From: Darksidea phi
Lineage: Eukaryota; Ascomycota; Dothideomycetes; Pleosporales; Lentitheciaceae
Reading direction: 5' to 3'
Length of the DNA: 64,000 nucleotides
Assembly: GCA_030770425.1 (NCBI GenBank)
Contig: JASJFT010000050.1
Location: forward strand, 1 to 64,000
Below the pieces are notes generated by a model, which was not told the origin of the DNA, searched no databases, and saw only the letters and a list, made by a program, of their open reading frames with translations. Below are positions 37,206-48,163 of this stretch, one piece after another. The stretch's first letter is position 1. Each line of letters begins with the position of its first letter. A program made the translations under genes and the position numbers.

Positions 37206-37371
37206 GCTACCACTTTGACGTGGCGTCTTTCACGTTGCTCAGTCAAGTTTAACTTACACACGTGACTTAGCGGGGGTGGCTGTGACGGAGTCGCAACCAC
37301 CAAAAACTATTTAGGCTCATCGCACTACCTACGAGAACTATAACACGCACAGGTTCGTATTGCTGCGTACG

Positions 37372-39601
37372 ATGTCTTGTGCCATGTCTCCGTACCCTTA
37401 TTCTTCGCTTTTGCCTGGGCCCGACAGTATTCGCTTGCTTCGCCTAATGCCGCATGAGGATGTGGATGCCCCTCTACGATGCGAGCTCTTCAGCTACTCT
37501 CTACAGGAAGCGGGCAAAGGGACTCATCTGTACGAGGCTTTATCCTACGTATGGGGCGATCAAAACAAGACTTTTCCTATATCTATAGGAGGGCATCGCT
37601 TCGATGTTACGGAAAACCTTCACGCAGCGTTGTCACGTCTTCGAGATCGCTCTTTTGAACGAATCATATGGGTGGATGCTATTTGCATCAACCAAGGAAA
37701 TAAGGAAGAGAAGGAGAAACAGATTCAGCTGATGGCCAGGATTTACAGCCAAGCATACAGTGTAGTAGTTTGGCTTGGAGAAGAGGCAGACGATAGTGAC
37801 CAAGCTCTCGAAGCGATAGTTCGTGCAGGGAATGATAGAGGCCTAAGCTTCACAGATGATGTGACAGTTCGGCAAGCAGTCATCAAGCTGCTCCAACGGA
37901 AATGGTTCCGGCGTATCTGGGTAATGGAACACACAATCAATTTACAACCCTGGGACAGAGTGCTAAAGAGTGGTTCAGGTGCTCCAGGAAGTTGCTCTCG
38001 CTCGACACATTCGGATTGCATGTGGTCGCATCAATGTCGATGGATATGCCTTTTGCTTGGGCGTGGATTCATTGCACAGCTTGTATGAGGCCTGCGAGGG
38101 CTTGCAGAATCTTATCCGTTCTGTAACATACCTGATAAGGGGTGCTATCTTTAGGCTTAGCCATAGCAGCTCAGGCGGTTTTCCGAAGGGTATATGCTCC
38201 CTAGGTGAGCTGCTCGATATGTATCACACTCACGAAGCTACGGAACGCCGTGATAAGGTGTATGCGTTGCTTGGTATGAGCTCTGATGACCCTGAGAGAG
38301 CTAAGTTGTTTCCTAACTACCAAGAGCCGTGGGAGGACATCCTGCAGCGACTAGCTAAATTTGTGGTAAGCGATAAGTTATCCGTGGAGGTCCAGCCGAA
38401 TAAAGAAGCTGTAATATTCAGAGGCAAGGGCTGCATTCTCGGTACGATATCGTCGGTCGACAGCGACATAGGTTGGGATGACAGACAAAGTCTGAATGTC
38501 TCCTGGAGGAATATATTGGCGCAACCGAAATATGCAAGAGAAACCAGCGCTCGCTGGACTATCCAGGATTCGGCAAAATCTATTCATAAAGGTGATCTCA
38601 TTTGTCACCTCGAAGGAGCAGCAAAACCCACGATCATCAGACTACAGCAAGATTTCTCAACTGCCATCGTGATTGCAGCGCAGCCTTCGCGCTCTACACC
38701 AAACATGGGTAGATTTTTCGAGTCGTCAGAAGTTCCGTGGTCAGCCAAAGCCTGCACCCGTGAGTTCACCCTTGTCTGGGACTGGGGCGGCTCTCTTGAG
38801 AGGTTGAGCAATTTGGGACAGCTCAAAGCTTGGATGCACTCCACTAGTTGGAGACCAAGAGATGAGAGACAAGAATCGGAAGGTCATTTAGAGGAAGCTA
38901 GCCGCTTCTGGAATCATGGACTCGTTTTGGGGGATGTCGGGAGGTATCAAGCGGCGGAGGAGTTATTCGAAAAAGCTATGACAAGCTATGAGATTGCTTT
39001 ACAAGGAACTAATTGGGATTCGATGGAGAGTGAACGAATCTATGATGCAGCGAAAGTCTTGCTGCTCTTCAAGGGGGAAAGGAGTCGCATGCACAACGGT
39101 TGGACGCCATTGTTTTGCGCAATGAAGGAAGGGCACGAGAGGCTCTTCAGACATCTACTTCGGACAGGCGAGGCTGACGTCGATTCCAGAGATAGGAATA
39201 GTTGGACATTGATATCGTGGGCGGCAGAAAGAGGGTATCTTGAGGTTGTAGAGCAGCTACTCCAAAGTGGGGCAGACGTCAATGCAGCAGCAGCAGGAGA
39301 TGGTGGAAGAACAGCACTCCAGGCAGCGGCGGAAGGCGGCCACCTCGCCGTCGTAGAGCGGCTACTCGAAAAGAAGGCAGACGTCAATGCAGTAGCAGCA
39401 GGACGTAATGGAAGAACAGCACTCCAGGCAGCGGCGGAAGGCGGCCACCTCGCCGTCGTAGAGCGGCTACTTGAAGAGAATGCAGACGTTAATGCAGCAG
39501 CAGCAGTAGCATATAGTGGAAGAACAGCACTCCAGGCAGCGGTGGAAGGTGGCCACCTCGCCGTCGTAGAACGTCTTCGTCTGGCAGGAGCGGTAGACTA
39601 G
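37372..39601 (+). CDS. HET-domain protein with C-terminal ankyrin repeats
   Basis: Exons 37372-37920 and 37979-39601 give 723 aa. What first looks like a frameshift is a 58-nt intron (GTAATG..TTCAG, branch GTGCTAAAG) that restores the conserved IWVLQEVALARH. HET domain: YEALSYVWGDQ, IIWVDAICINQGNKEEKEKQIQLM, AYSVVVWLG, KWFRRIWVLQE (about residues 55-195). The middle includes ERRDKVYALLG. The C terminus has about five ankyrin repeats (NGWTPLFCAMKEGHERLF, SWTLISWAAERGYLEVVEQLL, then three GRTALQAAAEGGHLAVVERLL units). HET domains trigger cell death on allorecognition; ankyrin repeats are usual sensor modules. The last repeats are almost identical in DNA. The protein stops abruptly after the third. 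It lies inside the block that disrupts a permease gene, so it is accessory DNA. Confidence 0.85.
39299..39579 (+). repeat. Near-identical ankyrin-coding tandem repeats
   Basis: Units begin (codon GGA of GRTALQA) at 39305, 39410 and 39518, with periods of 105 and 108 nt. The first 62 nt of units 1 and 2 are identical; unit 3 differs at a few sites, two of them C-to-T. Unit lengths differ by whole codons (AAAGDG, AAGRN, AAAVAYS linkers), so frame is kept. This is the pattern of recently amplified or homogenised repeats. Confidence 0.85.
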
Positions 39602-39927
39602 CAAGACTATGAAAATAGACGTAGACGAACAGCAAATGCAACTATAGCCAGTTATATAATTCAGAGAACCTAATATAGTTACCCTCAGAGTATCGACCAT
39701 CATGTTCAGTGGTATTAGAGAAGATGATTGGTACCGGTGTTGGAACTGGAAGGGTATAGATATGCAAAGTTGAGCTTAACGGGCTTAACATATTCTCGGG
39801 CCGGAACATTTATATCATGATTAACGTTACTAACTGTATTTTATTATTCTCTCTACTTCATAGAGGGCTGGGGATAGGCGTGAATATATAGCCCGCTAAT
39901 TTATTACAGCGAAGCTTTGAGCATACT

Positions 39928-40398
39928 CTAGATCAAGAAACGCCGTGATGGTCCCAAAGGTGGGCTAATAAGTCTCCGATGGTGACTGATAAGGCGGCAA
40001 AAACAGCAGCAGTGCGCGAGAAAATAGAGCCATCCGACAACCACCGCCAAATCGCCATCAACAAAGGCTTGGATGAATGCCACGTGAGCACTTCTAATTG
40101 GCCAGAGACGTAGCATCCTCGCAAGGTCTTGGTTGATGGCGAAAGCCAGAGCTCCAAGTAACGCCGAGACGACAAGAACTGCCGCAGGATCACCCATCGC
40201 TTCGACAGTGCCGGCTCTGACGAAGAAGTCCATCCCCATCACAGCACTGATTGTAATACAAAAGAGGCGGCGTTCTTGAAGCTCGCGCGGGAGGGAGGTT
40301 ATAGTTGCTGAAGTTCCTTGCGGTCTCTGCAGATGGACTGGGATATTGGGATCGTTTAGCCGCTCTTCAATACGGGAAAGAAGCCCTTCGGTTTTCAT
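39928..40398 (-). pseudogene. Amino-acid permease, N-terminal fragment
   Basis: ATG at 40398. The start of an APC permease is clear: RELQERRLFCITISAVMGMDFFVRAG, then DPAAVLVVSALLGALAFAINQDLA and VDGDLAVVVGWLYF. At GWLYF the better frame shifts to IFSRTAAVFAALSVTIGDLL, so there is a 1-2 nt frame change. Coding resemblance ends near 39930 and resumes in the fragments at 35153-36724 on the same strand. Together they make one gene split by the inserted block. The permease would have imported amino acids across the plasma membrane. Confidence 0.6.
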
Positions 40399-42240
40399 AG
40401 TTGTCCATCGCCGTGACGTTACGGTATCCGATAGACTAGAGCGCCTACCGTGTTTGTCGACGGCGGGATGGCACTTTTATCAGTCCGCTCCAGGGACGTA
40501 CAAAACATCCAAGTGTTCGCATGGATAGGTGTAACACCTGTCTATCGCTGCGATGCATGAGCGTGTCACCGACGGTTTGCGACTCCTCGACGCGGCCGCT
40601 TAAACTTGAAACACAATCAGCTATGCAATCGGATAAGAGCGCCGTATTACTTACTCGCTCGATGCTTGAGATTTGTAGTAATCCATTGCAAAGTATCCAA
40701 GTAGAACCGAACCGGAACACAGACGGACAAACGTAGGTCCACGCGTATGAGAGGAAGAATTTGCCACGCATAGAAGCCAAGTGTCACTCGCCAACGTCGG
40801 ATGAGACTGGAGTGTGGATATGAGGCGGAGCGAGACGCGACTAGCCCGGAGCTATCACGGAAATATGCAGGAGTTTCCTATGCAAACTGACGACCGAGCA
40901 GAGAGAGCTGCTCTAGCCGCACGTAGTATTGACAGCACGAGCATAACTGATAACATGTGGGAAACTAGGAATGAGAGCCCACGGTCTGGAGAGCGTCGCG
41001 TTGGAGTATGTTCGAAATATATGCCGCAGAAACTTCCGGTAACGAGTTGAAGGGGGGTGCAAGTCGGAATCACAGCCCGCCATCGTTTATACGAGCATCT
41101 ATTCGCGTCATGTGGATCTTCAGACGCGCCTATCAGGGTTTATCTAAACACAAAGCACGTGGGGTGCGTTCCATGAATTAATTAGGGATTAAGAGGCGAG
41201 TGGTGGCAGGCAACATTGCAAATCAGCCGCAGGCAGGAGCGTCGATGCAGGTATAATTCAGCTGCGTCCGTGGCTAAACGACTGAGAAACAAACCATACA
41301 GCGTTTGTGAGCCTAGGACGCTACATCGATACTCCTAGCCCAGGACCATCAACCCATAGCTCCCGAGGCAGCCATCATGCCGCGACACACAGTTGGTAAA
41401 TACATCAAGTCGGAAGACGCATTGAATGAGGTCCTTCGCGCAAAATTTCCAACCATCAAGGACTTTAAGATTATTGTTGGTTTACTTAATTACCTCATAA
41501 ATCACCCACCTCACTGACTTTAGAATAGCGATCGAACGACATATGGTCATATGAGGCTCCGCAGAAACTATCAGCGCAGGAGCTTGAGTAGGTTGCCATG
41601 ATGCCTTTCACCTTGAGGTCGGTCACTGATACAAGGCTGGCAAGCATGAGAGGAATAACGACACGCTTGTTGCGGCCTTTCTCCATGAGCCAGGAGCCTA
41701 TTGCTTGCCTCATAAGTGGCTACTGGTTTCGCATGACTGGGTTCAGCCTGACGGGTCATATACATATTTCGATTGACGACACTTTCATCTTTGCATCTTG
41801 CATCCACTACTTTTGTTTTAGTAGTTTTGGGTCGCAAGTTTTTCGAAGCACTGTGTAATTTCTCAATGTCATCAATGCTATTAGCAATCGAGCATCATCG
41901 AACTCCCGGTGCTCGACAGTATGCAGCCTTGCGTCTTTCAAGCGCAGGCCTTGGATTGAGATTTTAGATATCTTCTCGGTTCATTCGTCCCGTATGTCGC
42001 TCGAAATCTCCTACAACTCATTCAATGCTAAAATAGATTCACAACCGCAGCAAAAGACTCCCCGATGCGTAGCTACACCGCCCAACTCTTTGATGCTCCA
42101 TCAATCAGGAATCATCTACAAGACGAAGCGAGGAACAGCTATCAGATGCGAGTCATGTAGGAAGACAATGCCGAGGTATGAAAGCAGTTCTAACAATCTT
42201 CAGTACTATCACGAAGGCGCACTCGTGGGTTCGACTTGAT
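40399..42240. other. Decayed intergenic region
   Basis: No supported gene. Short protein-like frames exist, e.g. plus strand 41377-41517 (MPRHTVGKYIKSEDALNEVLR...) and 41994-42239 (ends in YHEGALVGST), but I recognise neither and neither extends by splicing. This is likely the 5' flank of the permease plus relics. Confidence 0.4.
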
Positions 42241-42339
42241 GTCGAAAGAGATATGTTAGACGAGGTGCTGAGGCACTATGAAGTCACATCAGGACATTGG
42301 AAATAATCTGCTCATCCAGGCCCCAAACCAATCGATTGG

Positions 42340-43510
42340 AAGAGGCATACATGAACAGTCCTTGGATTCAGCGCAAAGGAAACGTGCTAGGTAAGTCTCG
42401 GTCGCGGCATAGCACGATCATTTAGCCTTTTTAGCAAATGCGTTGACTATGGTGGAATGCAGAAATCGTGTACAGTTTGAAGTACGCCGAGCCCCGCAGT
42501 CCAATCGCCAACAAAGCCCAATGGTCTATCCGACAAAGAGGCATCTATCACAAGTACAACATATCAACGCTTCCTTGCAGGATTGCTTACCGGCGCATGG
42601 GCTCTCGCTGCATCTATTCCTTTTTCTAGCACGTCTGTCAAATTGGAAACGCTACATCAGTCACTTCGAAGATGAAGTCTGGGATCTGGCAAGTCGCACT
42701 AATGCTGAGGGCCGTCTTACCTATGAAATTGATTGACAAGAGGGTTATAGGGTGACCTCGCCCTTACAATTGACACCAGTGCAAATACCAGCTTTCACGA
42801 AACCTACAAAGAATTGTCCACTCCACACTACATCGAGAGCCGCCTCGCCCCGGTTCCTGCCCTCCTCGCTGCTTTACTAGAGCTTGCATCCAAACTCGCA
42901 TCGCTCACAGACCGGTTTCACCTCCTAGACTGCATATCTGCCGAAGACACCATTGACGTGCATAGCTCGCTGCAGAATGCATGTGCAAGACTTCATTCAT
43001 ATCAGCTCAGTGTAGAGTTTGTGTTGAAAAAGATACGGAGTGCTTCACAAGTAGTTCGTTTCGCCCCGTATTTCAAGCCGATGGTGTACAAAGATAGTCG
43101 CTGACGGATTCTATATGCCCCCGATACGATCAGCTTGAAGAATCAACACACCTCATCCCCAACTGTCGAATCAAATGCTCGACTTGAACAAGTCGGCTGT
43201 GGAAGATGGCACGTCAATGCGTGTCACTACGCTGGTGACACTAGTCTACCTACCATTTCGTTTTGTTTCAGTACGTCCGTGTATTCCGTCTACTCTGCGC
43301 TTTAATGAACGTGTGCTAGGCCTTCTTTGGAATGAGTTTTTTCGGCATGAGTAGTGATGTAGGTACTAAATTGGAGCACGTCAAGATATCTGCGGATCCT
43401 TTTTCTTGTCTCAGTCCCGCTCACGCTGATCACGCTGGGCTACTGGAGATGGAGCCTGGGGAAAGCGGTTAGGGCTAGGGTGATGAAAGGAGGTACGGAA
43501 TCTACGGTAT
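42340..43510 (+). pseudogene. CorA-like membrane protein, decayed
   Basis: Ordered fragments in changing frames match a fungal CorA-like (Mg2+-transporter fold) family: WSIRQRGIYHKY near 42520; LHLFLFLARLSNWKRYISHFEDEV (42610-42690); a helical stretch with RLHSYQLSVEFVLKKIRSASQ; DTISLKNQ; then after a frame change LDLNKSAVEDGTSMRVTTLVTLVYLPFRFVS. An intron (GTACGT..GTGCTAG) joins this to the conserved FFGMSFFG, and VPLTLITLGYWRWSLGKAV is the second membrane span. The final two-span arrangement is typical of CorA. At least two frame changes not explained by good introns argue for a pseudogene. Confidence 0.5.
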
Positions 43511-43678
43511 AACGTAGGATGTTAGAGCCTAATCAAATGGGAAGTGCGACAAATTGCTTTTTGAATGATGTCTAACTAGCGACAATGGCGTATTTTTGAG
43601 CACAGCAGTGAACACTGGCATCTACTGCGTCGTTCAGATCCTAAGCTTATTTGGATGGAAGAAGCTAATTGGCAGAGT

Positions 43679-46600
43679 CTATGCGCTTTCCTGCGTATTG
43701 GAGACCTCCGACGTCGGTAATAGCTTCATTTTCCCACCACCAGCTCTTTTCCACAATTTCCCAATCCATCGCTCCTTCACCATCTTCAATATCAGATAGG
43801 CCACTAACCTATACACAACCGTGCAAATACCCAGTGCCATGATCTGCATGTCCGGGTTCTTGTTCAGCTTGTACAGATCTAGAGCTTCTTCGCCGGTGGT
43901 AATAGGACACCTTCCGTTGATCTCCTGCCATTCTTCGCAGGTGAAGTGCAGGCCGCGGAGCGTGTAAGGCGCCATGTTACCGACGGCGTATTTGATGGGC
44001 GAGAGGTGGTTCCATGCTTGTAGAAAGGGAGGGACGGAGAGGGAGATGACACCACCTATTCATCGTTAGCCACAAACCGCTCCTACGCTCCAAGATTCGC
44101 ACTTACCCATAATCTGCGCCACGCTCAGGAACACGCTCATACAGTTGACAGAGAACCCTGTATGGGTAAACAGCGTGTTGAACGCTATCCCTAGACTTTC
44201 CCCACAACTCACGATACAGAATGCGTTGAAGGTAATTATGAAGAAAGTTTGGGCGTTGCGTTCAAGGCCGCATGCGAGACAGGCTAGGATGGAGAAAATG
44301 ATGGAGCTGACGATTTCAAAGGGCGTTTCGAGTACGGTGTAGGTGAAGAAGAAGGCTTCGACGCCGTAGATGCGGTCTGCATAGTCGCGATAGAAGACGT
44401 CGCGTTCAGAGGGGTAGACGGCGACGTTCTGAAGCACTGTTATGGTGGCGTTAGCGTGAGGTAGTCGGAAGACAAGGAGGATTGCTTACTGCCGACAAAG
44501 TAAAGGGGCGCAATTTCTACTAGAAAACCTAGTCGATTCTGCACATAATAGTAGTCGTTCTTTAACGGCGCAAAGAACAGCCCAAGGACGATTCCCATGC
44601 CTACAACCTGCATGATTCGGGCGACAAGCAAGTCAGGCTGTCTAAAGAAGTTTTTGGTAGCCCTCCTGATCAAGATGGAGAACGAGGACGTAAAGGATGC
44701 CGGTTCTCTCGCTAAGCTACCAAGTTCAGCAGGCGTAGTGATGGACCCTGTACGAGCAGCAGGGAACCGGTCGGTTGTCCATGACTCGATGAGTCTGCGT
44801 ACTTTGGCTCTGCTAGCTGCTTCGCGGGATGCATGTTGCAGGTCGACGGTGATGAGGTCGAGGGCGAAGTCAGCGGGGTTGACGTGCTGCGGGCAGTGGT
44901 AGCCTTGGGATGCGAAGTGGGGCAGCATTTCTCCTGCTGGACCGGCGTAGACGGGATGGCCGCCGCGAGCTAGGAGAAGGATGTTACCGAAATGGGCAAA
45001 GAGGTCAGATCGTGGCTGATGAATTGTCACAATGAGGGTCCGTCCTTCGTTGGCCAGGCCCCTAAGCACATCCATGATGGATAACGCTGTGAAGGCATCT
45101 AGTCCGGACAGCGGCTCATCTAAAAGCAAGATTCGTGGCTCGGTCAAGATCTGCACGGCAATCGTGACTCTCCGTTTCTCGCCACCACTGATACCTTTGA
45201 TGAGGTCGTTGCCGATAAGATTGTCCGCACAGTCCTTCAAGCCCATCTTCAGGAGTATCTCCTCGGCCTTTTGAATTTTCTCTTGCTTCGACATCCACTT
45301 GGGCAGCCGCAGGCCGGCAGCGTACCGCAAGGTCTCACGTACGGTGAGCGAAGCCAATAATGCGTCGTCGTCTTGCGTAACGAACGAGCAAATAGCATGG
45401 ACGACGTCTTCAGACGGTACTAGTCCGTTGAAAGTCATGTTACCATATATCTTGTACCGAGTGGAAAAATCGTCTCGGAGTCTTCGGGCCATGCTGTTCA
45501 AAAGTGATGTTTTGCCAGATCCAGACGGCCCCATGATTACGTTCATGGTCCCGGGTTGAAAGTCGGCTGTAAGCGGTTTGAGGATAACTTTTGTCGTCCG
45601 CGCCTTCAGTGAGCGCTTTTCGATATCGAGACCGTAACCCTCCAGTCTGATGGCAATAGATCTGAACTCCTCTGGAGACCTGATGACCATTATCTCCTTT
45701 CCAGCCGACGCATCAGTGTTGGACGGTCTCGCGCGTGCCATGGCAATCTCGGCACTCCAGAACTTGAGCAGTACCCCTGCGCCCAGGTAGAAAGCAATGA
45801 CGAAGCCGAGTAATGCCAAAATCGGACGCCAGACCCAATCATGTGGGAAGCCGAGCGAATTGAGGATGAACTCGCCGGTATATTCTTTACAAGCCGGGTT
45901 GGACGCGCCGCCTTCGAGTGGGCAGTCGTAGAAGCTCCCTGTGAACTCATTGGCGGCCAGCGCGCCAAAGCCGTAGAAAACGTATGCTATCCATTTGGTC
46001 CAACGAACATAGATGGGAATGGTATTCGCCTGGATGAAGTAGCCACAAGCCATAGATTGGAGCGTATAGGCTAGATTTGCCACCAAGCTTGCCTAAAAAA
46101 AATTAGCAAATGCTATTCTAAAGATGAGTATGGATCCACCAGCCTTCCACCTATGACGGAGCAACTCCTATGAGGTACGACATCTGAGGTCAGACAGTAT
46201 ACGTAATCTACACAAGAGTCGCGATCGTGGCCGTCTATCGCACGTGGAAGGCGGGTATATCCAAAACCGGCTTGTGACCGTTGTGACTTACTCCAGCAAA
46301 GTGCCTCGAAACCGCAACGCACAAGGTCGCAAAGCATACGGCGATATAATGCAGCAAGAGCACCACACCAAAGAAAGTCAGAAACACAGCTCCGTCTGTT
46401 CTAAACCCGGCCATGAAGTAATAAATGAGCGAAAAGATTAGGGGTACTGGGAGATCTTCGACCAGTAAGCGAGCTAGTCTCCTGGAAGTAAGGAAGGCGG
46501 GTATGCCGACGACCCCTTGTCTCGATTCTTCGTCAAAGAGTTGAATGTCAATGGTCAAGCGGTAGGTTTCGTACAAAAGGATGAGGTACCCTTGGAGAGC

Positions 46601-48163
46601 GGCGGCTGTGTACAAACAACCTTGACGAGAGCGAATACCGGATAGTGAGCCATCGAGTTGGAGGAAGATCCAGCCGGTAATGACGGCCATGAGTATGGCT
46701 TCTATTAAGCTGCCGAGCATGCCCATCGGATCACGGATTGTAACTTTAAAAGTCCTCGCGGTGAGGACTCGAGTTTGTTGCAAAAAGGAAGTGTGTTTTG
46801 TTCTGAAAGTTTTGCGGTCTTCAGTGATAATCGTCGTCTCCTGTGGAGTCTCCTTCGATTGGAGTTGGGACGAATGCTCTCTCCACGCTTCTTTGATGCG
46901 ATCGACACGTTCTTGAGCTACCGTCTCTGCTTCTTCATTCCGGTTGTCGACGCTTACTATGTCGATGAGATGCTCCGCTGGGTTGGTGAAGGGCGGTAGT
47001 TCGTAACCAAGCTTTGCGAAGTAGGAGAGGCAGTCGTCGGCACTGCCAGCGTATGTAGGACTGCCTTTGGATAGTAAAATGATATTGTCGAATAGACTCC
47101 ATATCTCGGAGCGAGGTTGGTGTACTGTAATCGTCAGTCTAGTAACACTTCACCATGTGAGTATCAGTAGGTCTTACTTGTGACTATGATTGTTCTACCT
47201 TTTCGTGCAAGGCTTTGCAGGGTCTTGACGACTTGGTACGCGCTGGTTGAATCTAGTCCGGTAGTAGGCTCATCAAGCCATAGTAAGCTCGGATTTGACA
47301 GCAGCTGTAACGCATATTTAGCATAATGCTCCTTTGGAATCGCGGCTTCCTGACATACCTGCACACCAATGCTGGTTCGTCGCTTCTCACCGCCGCTGCA
47401 GCCGCGGTGCTCGTGGTTCCCAATGCGGGTGTCGGCAGCTTCCTTCAAGCTCAGCTCCATAATGACTTCTTCCACCAACCGCTTTCTTTCCTCTTGGCTA
47501 ATTGACGGCGGCAAGCGGAGTTGAGCGGCATACGTCAACGTTTCCCGCACTGTAAGAGTAGGCAATAAAATGTCCTGCTGAATAACCTAAACGATGTGAA
47601 CACAATTAGTAGGCGCGTCAGTGTTTGCAGTTGCATTCAGAGAAACGCACATAGGCACTGCGGATGTCTGATGCATCCTCTCTACCATTGAACAAAATCC
47701 GCCCCGTTGAAGATAGACGATTCCCCTTCATACGTCCGCTCATACAGTTCAACAGACTCGTCTTCCCACTTCCACTTCCCCCGATGATAGCGGTCAACGA
47801 TCCACTCGACATCTCCGCCGAGATGTCGTCCAGAATGGTTTTGACATGGCTCTCCTCCGCATCACGTGCTCTCGCGATTTTTGAGAATACTCGGGCGAAG
47901 AAGTTTGGCGATTGATCCACCGAGACGGAAAGACCTTCCAACCGCACAGATACCGGATCAACCTCTTGCAACGAAATGGCATGCTCCACATGCGAGACCC
48001 CAGAGGCGTTCGTTGTCATGGGTCGTATTTCATCTGCAGTGCCGTGTGGGGGCCGTCTGCTGTCTTCGCCGAGCCCTGGTGGGGTCGCTGGCCGTTGTGT
48101 CTTCTCGCCGACAACAGCTGGGGTCGATTGACTTGGATTCGACGCCTCCATTTGGCCGCTCAT
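43679..48163 (-). CDS. Full-length ABCG-type transporter (Yol075c-like, NBD-TMD twice)
   Basis: Seven exons (48163-47651, 47586-47359, 47304-47178, 47124-46292, 46092-44490, 44436-44107, 44055-43679) give 1336 aa. NBD1: Walker A GGSGSGKTSLLN, signature CSGGEKRR, Walker B LLWLDEPTTGLD, H-loop TIHQPRSE. The first membrane domain follows (about six spans in WIFLQL..RHFAGASLVANL). NBD2: GPSGSGKTSLLN, ISGGEKRR, ILLLDEPLSGLD, TIHQPRSD, then the second membrane domain. The order nucleotide-binding then membrane domain, repeated, with the CSGGEKRR-type signature, fits the ABCG family; yeast YOL075C is the closest architecture I know. It is a plasma or vacuolar membrane exporter of unknown, probably lipophilic substrate. 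Every intron is canonical and the sum is divisible by three. Confidence 0.92.

Larger units (their letters stand above)
36725..39927. mobile_element. Inserted block splitting the permease pseudogene
   Basis: The permease reads from 40398 down to about 39928 and resumes at about 36724, so roughly 3.2 kb sits between its parts. The block holds a Tc1/mariner transposase remnant (36797-36892), a 37-bp inverted repeat (36988-37205) and a HET-ankyrin gene (37372-39601). I could not find terminal repeats or a target-site duplication at the approximate ends, so the mechanism is open: transposon capture, nested insertion or ectopic recombination. The boundaries are good to about 50 bp. Confidence 0.5.

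Noticed and set aside
41377..41517. Short frame starting MPRHTVGKYIKSEDALNEVLR
   Set aside because: Protein-like but only 47 codons, no family recognised and no exon to extend it; mentioned only within the intergenic entry.
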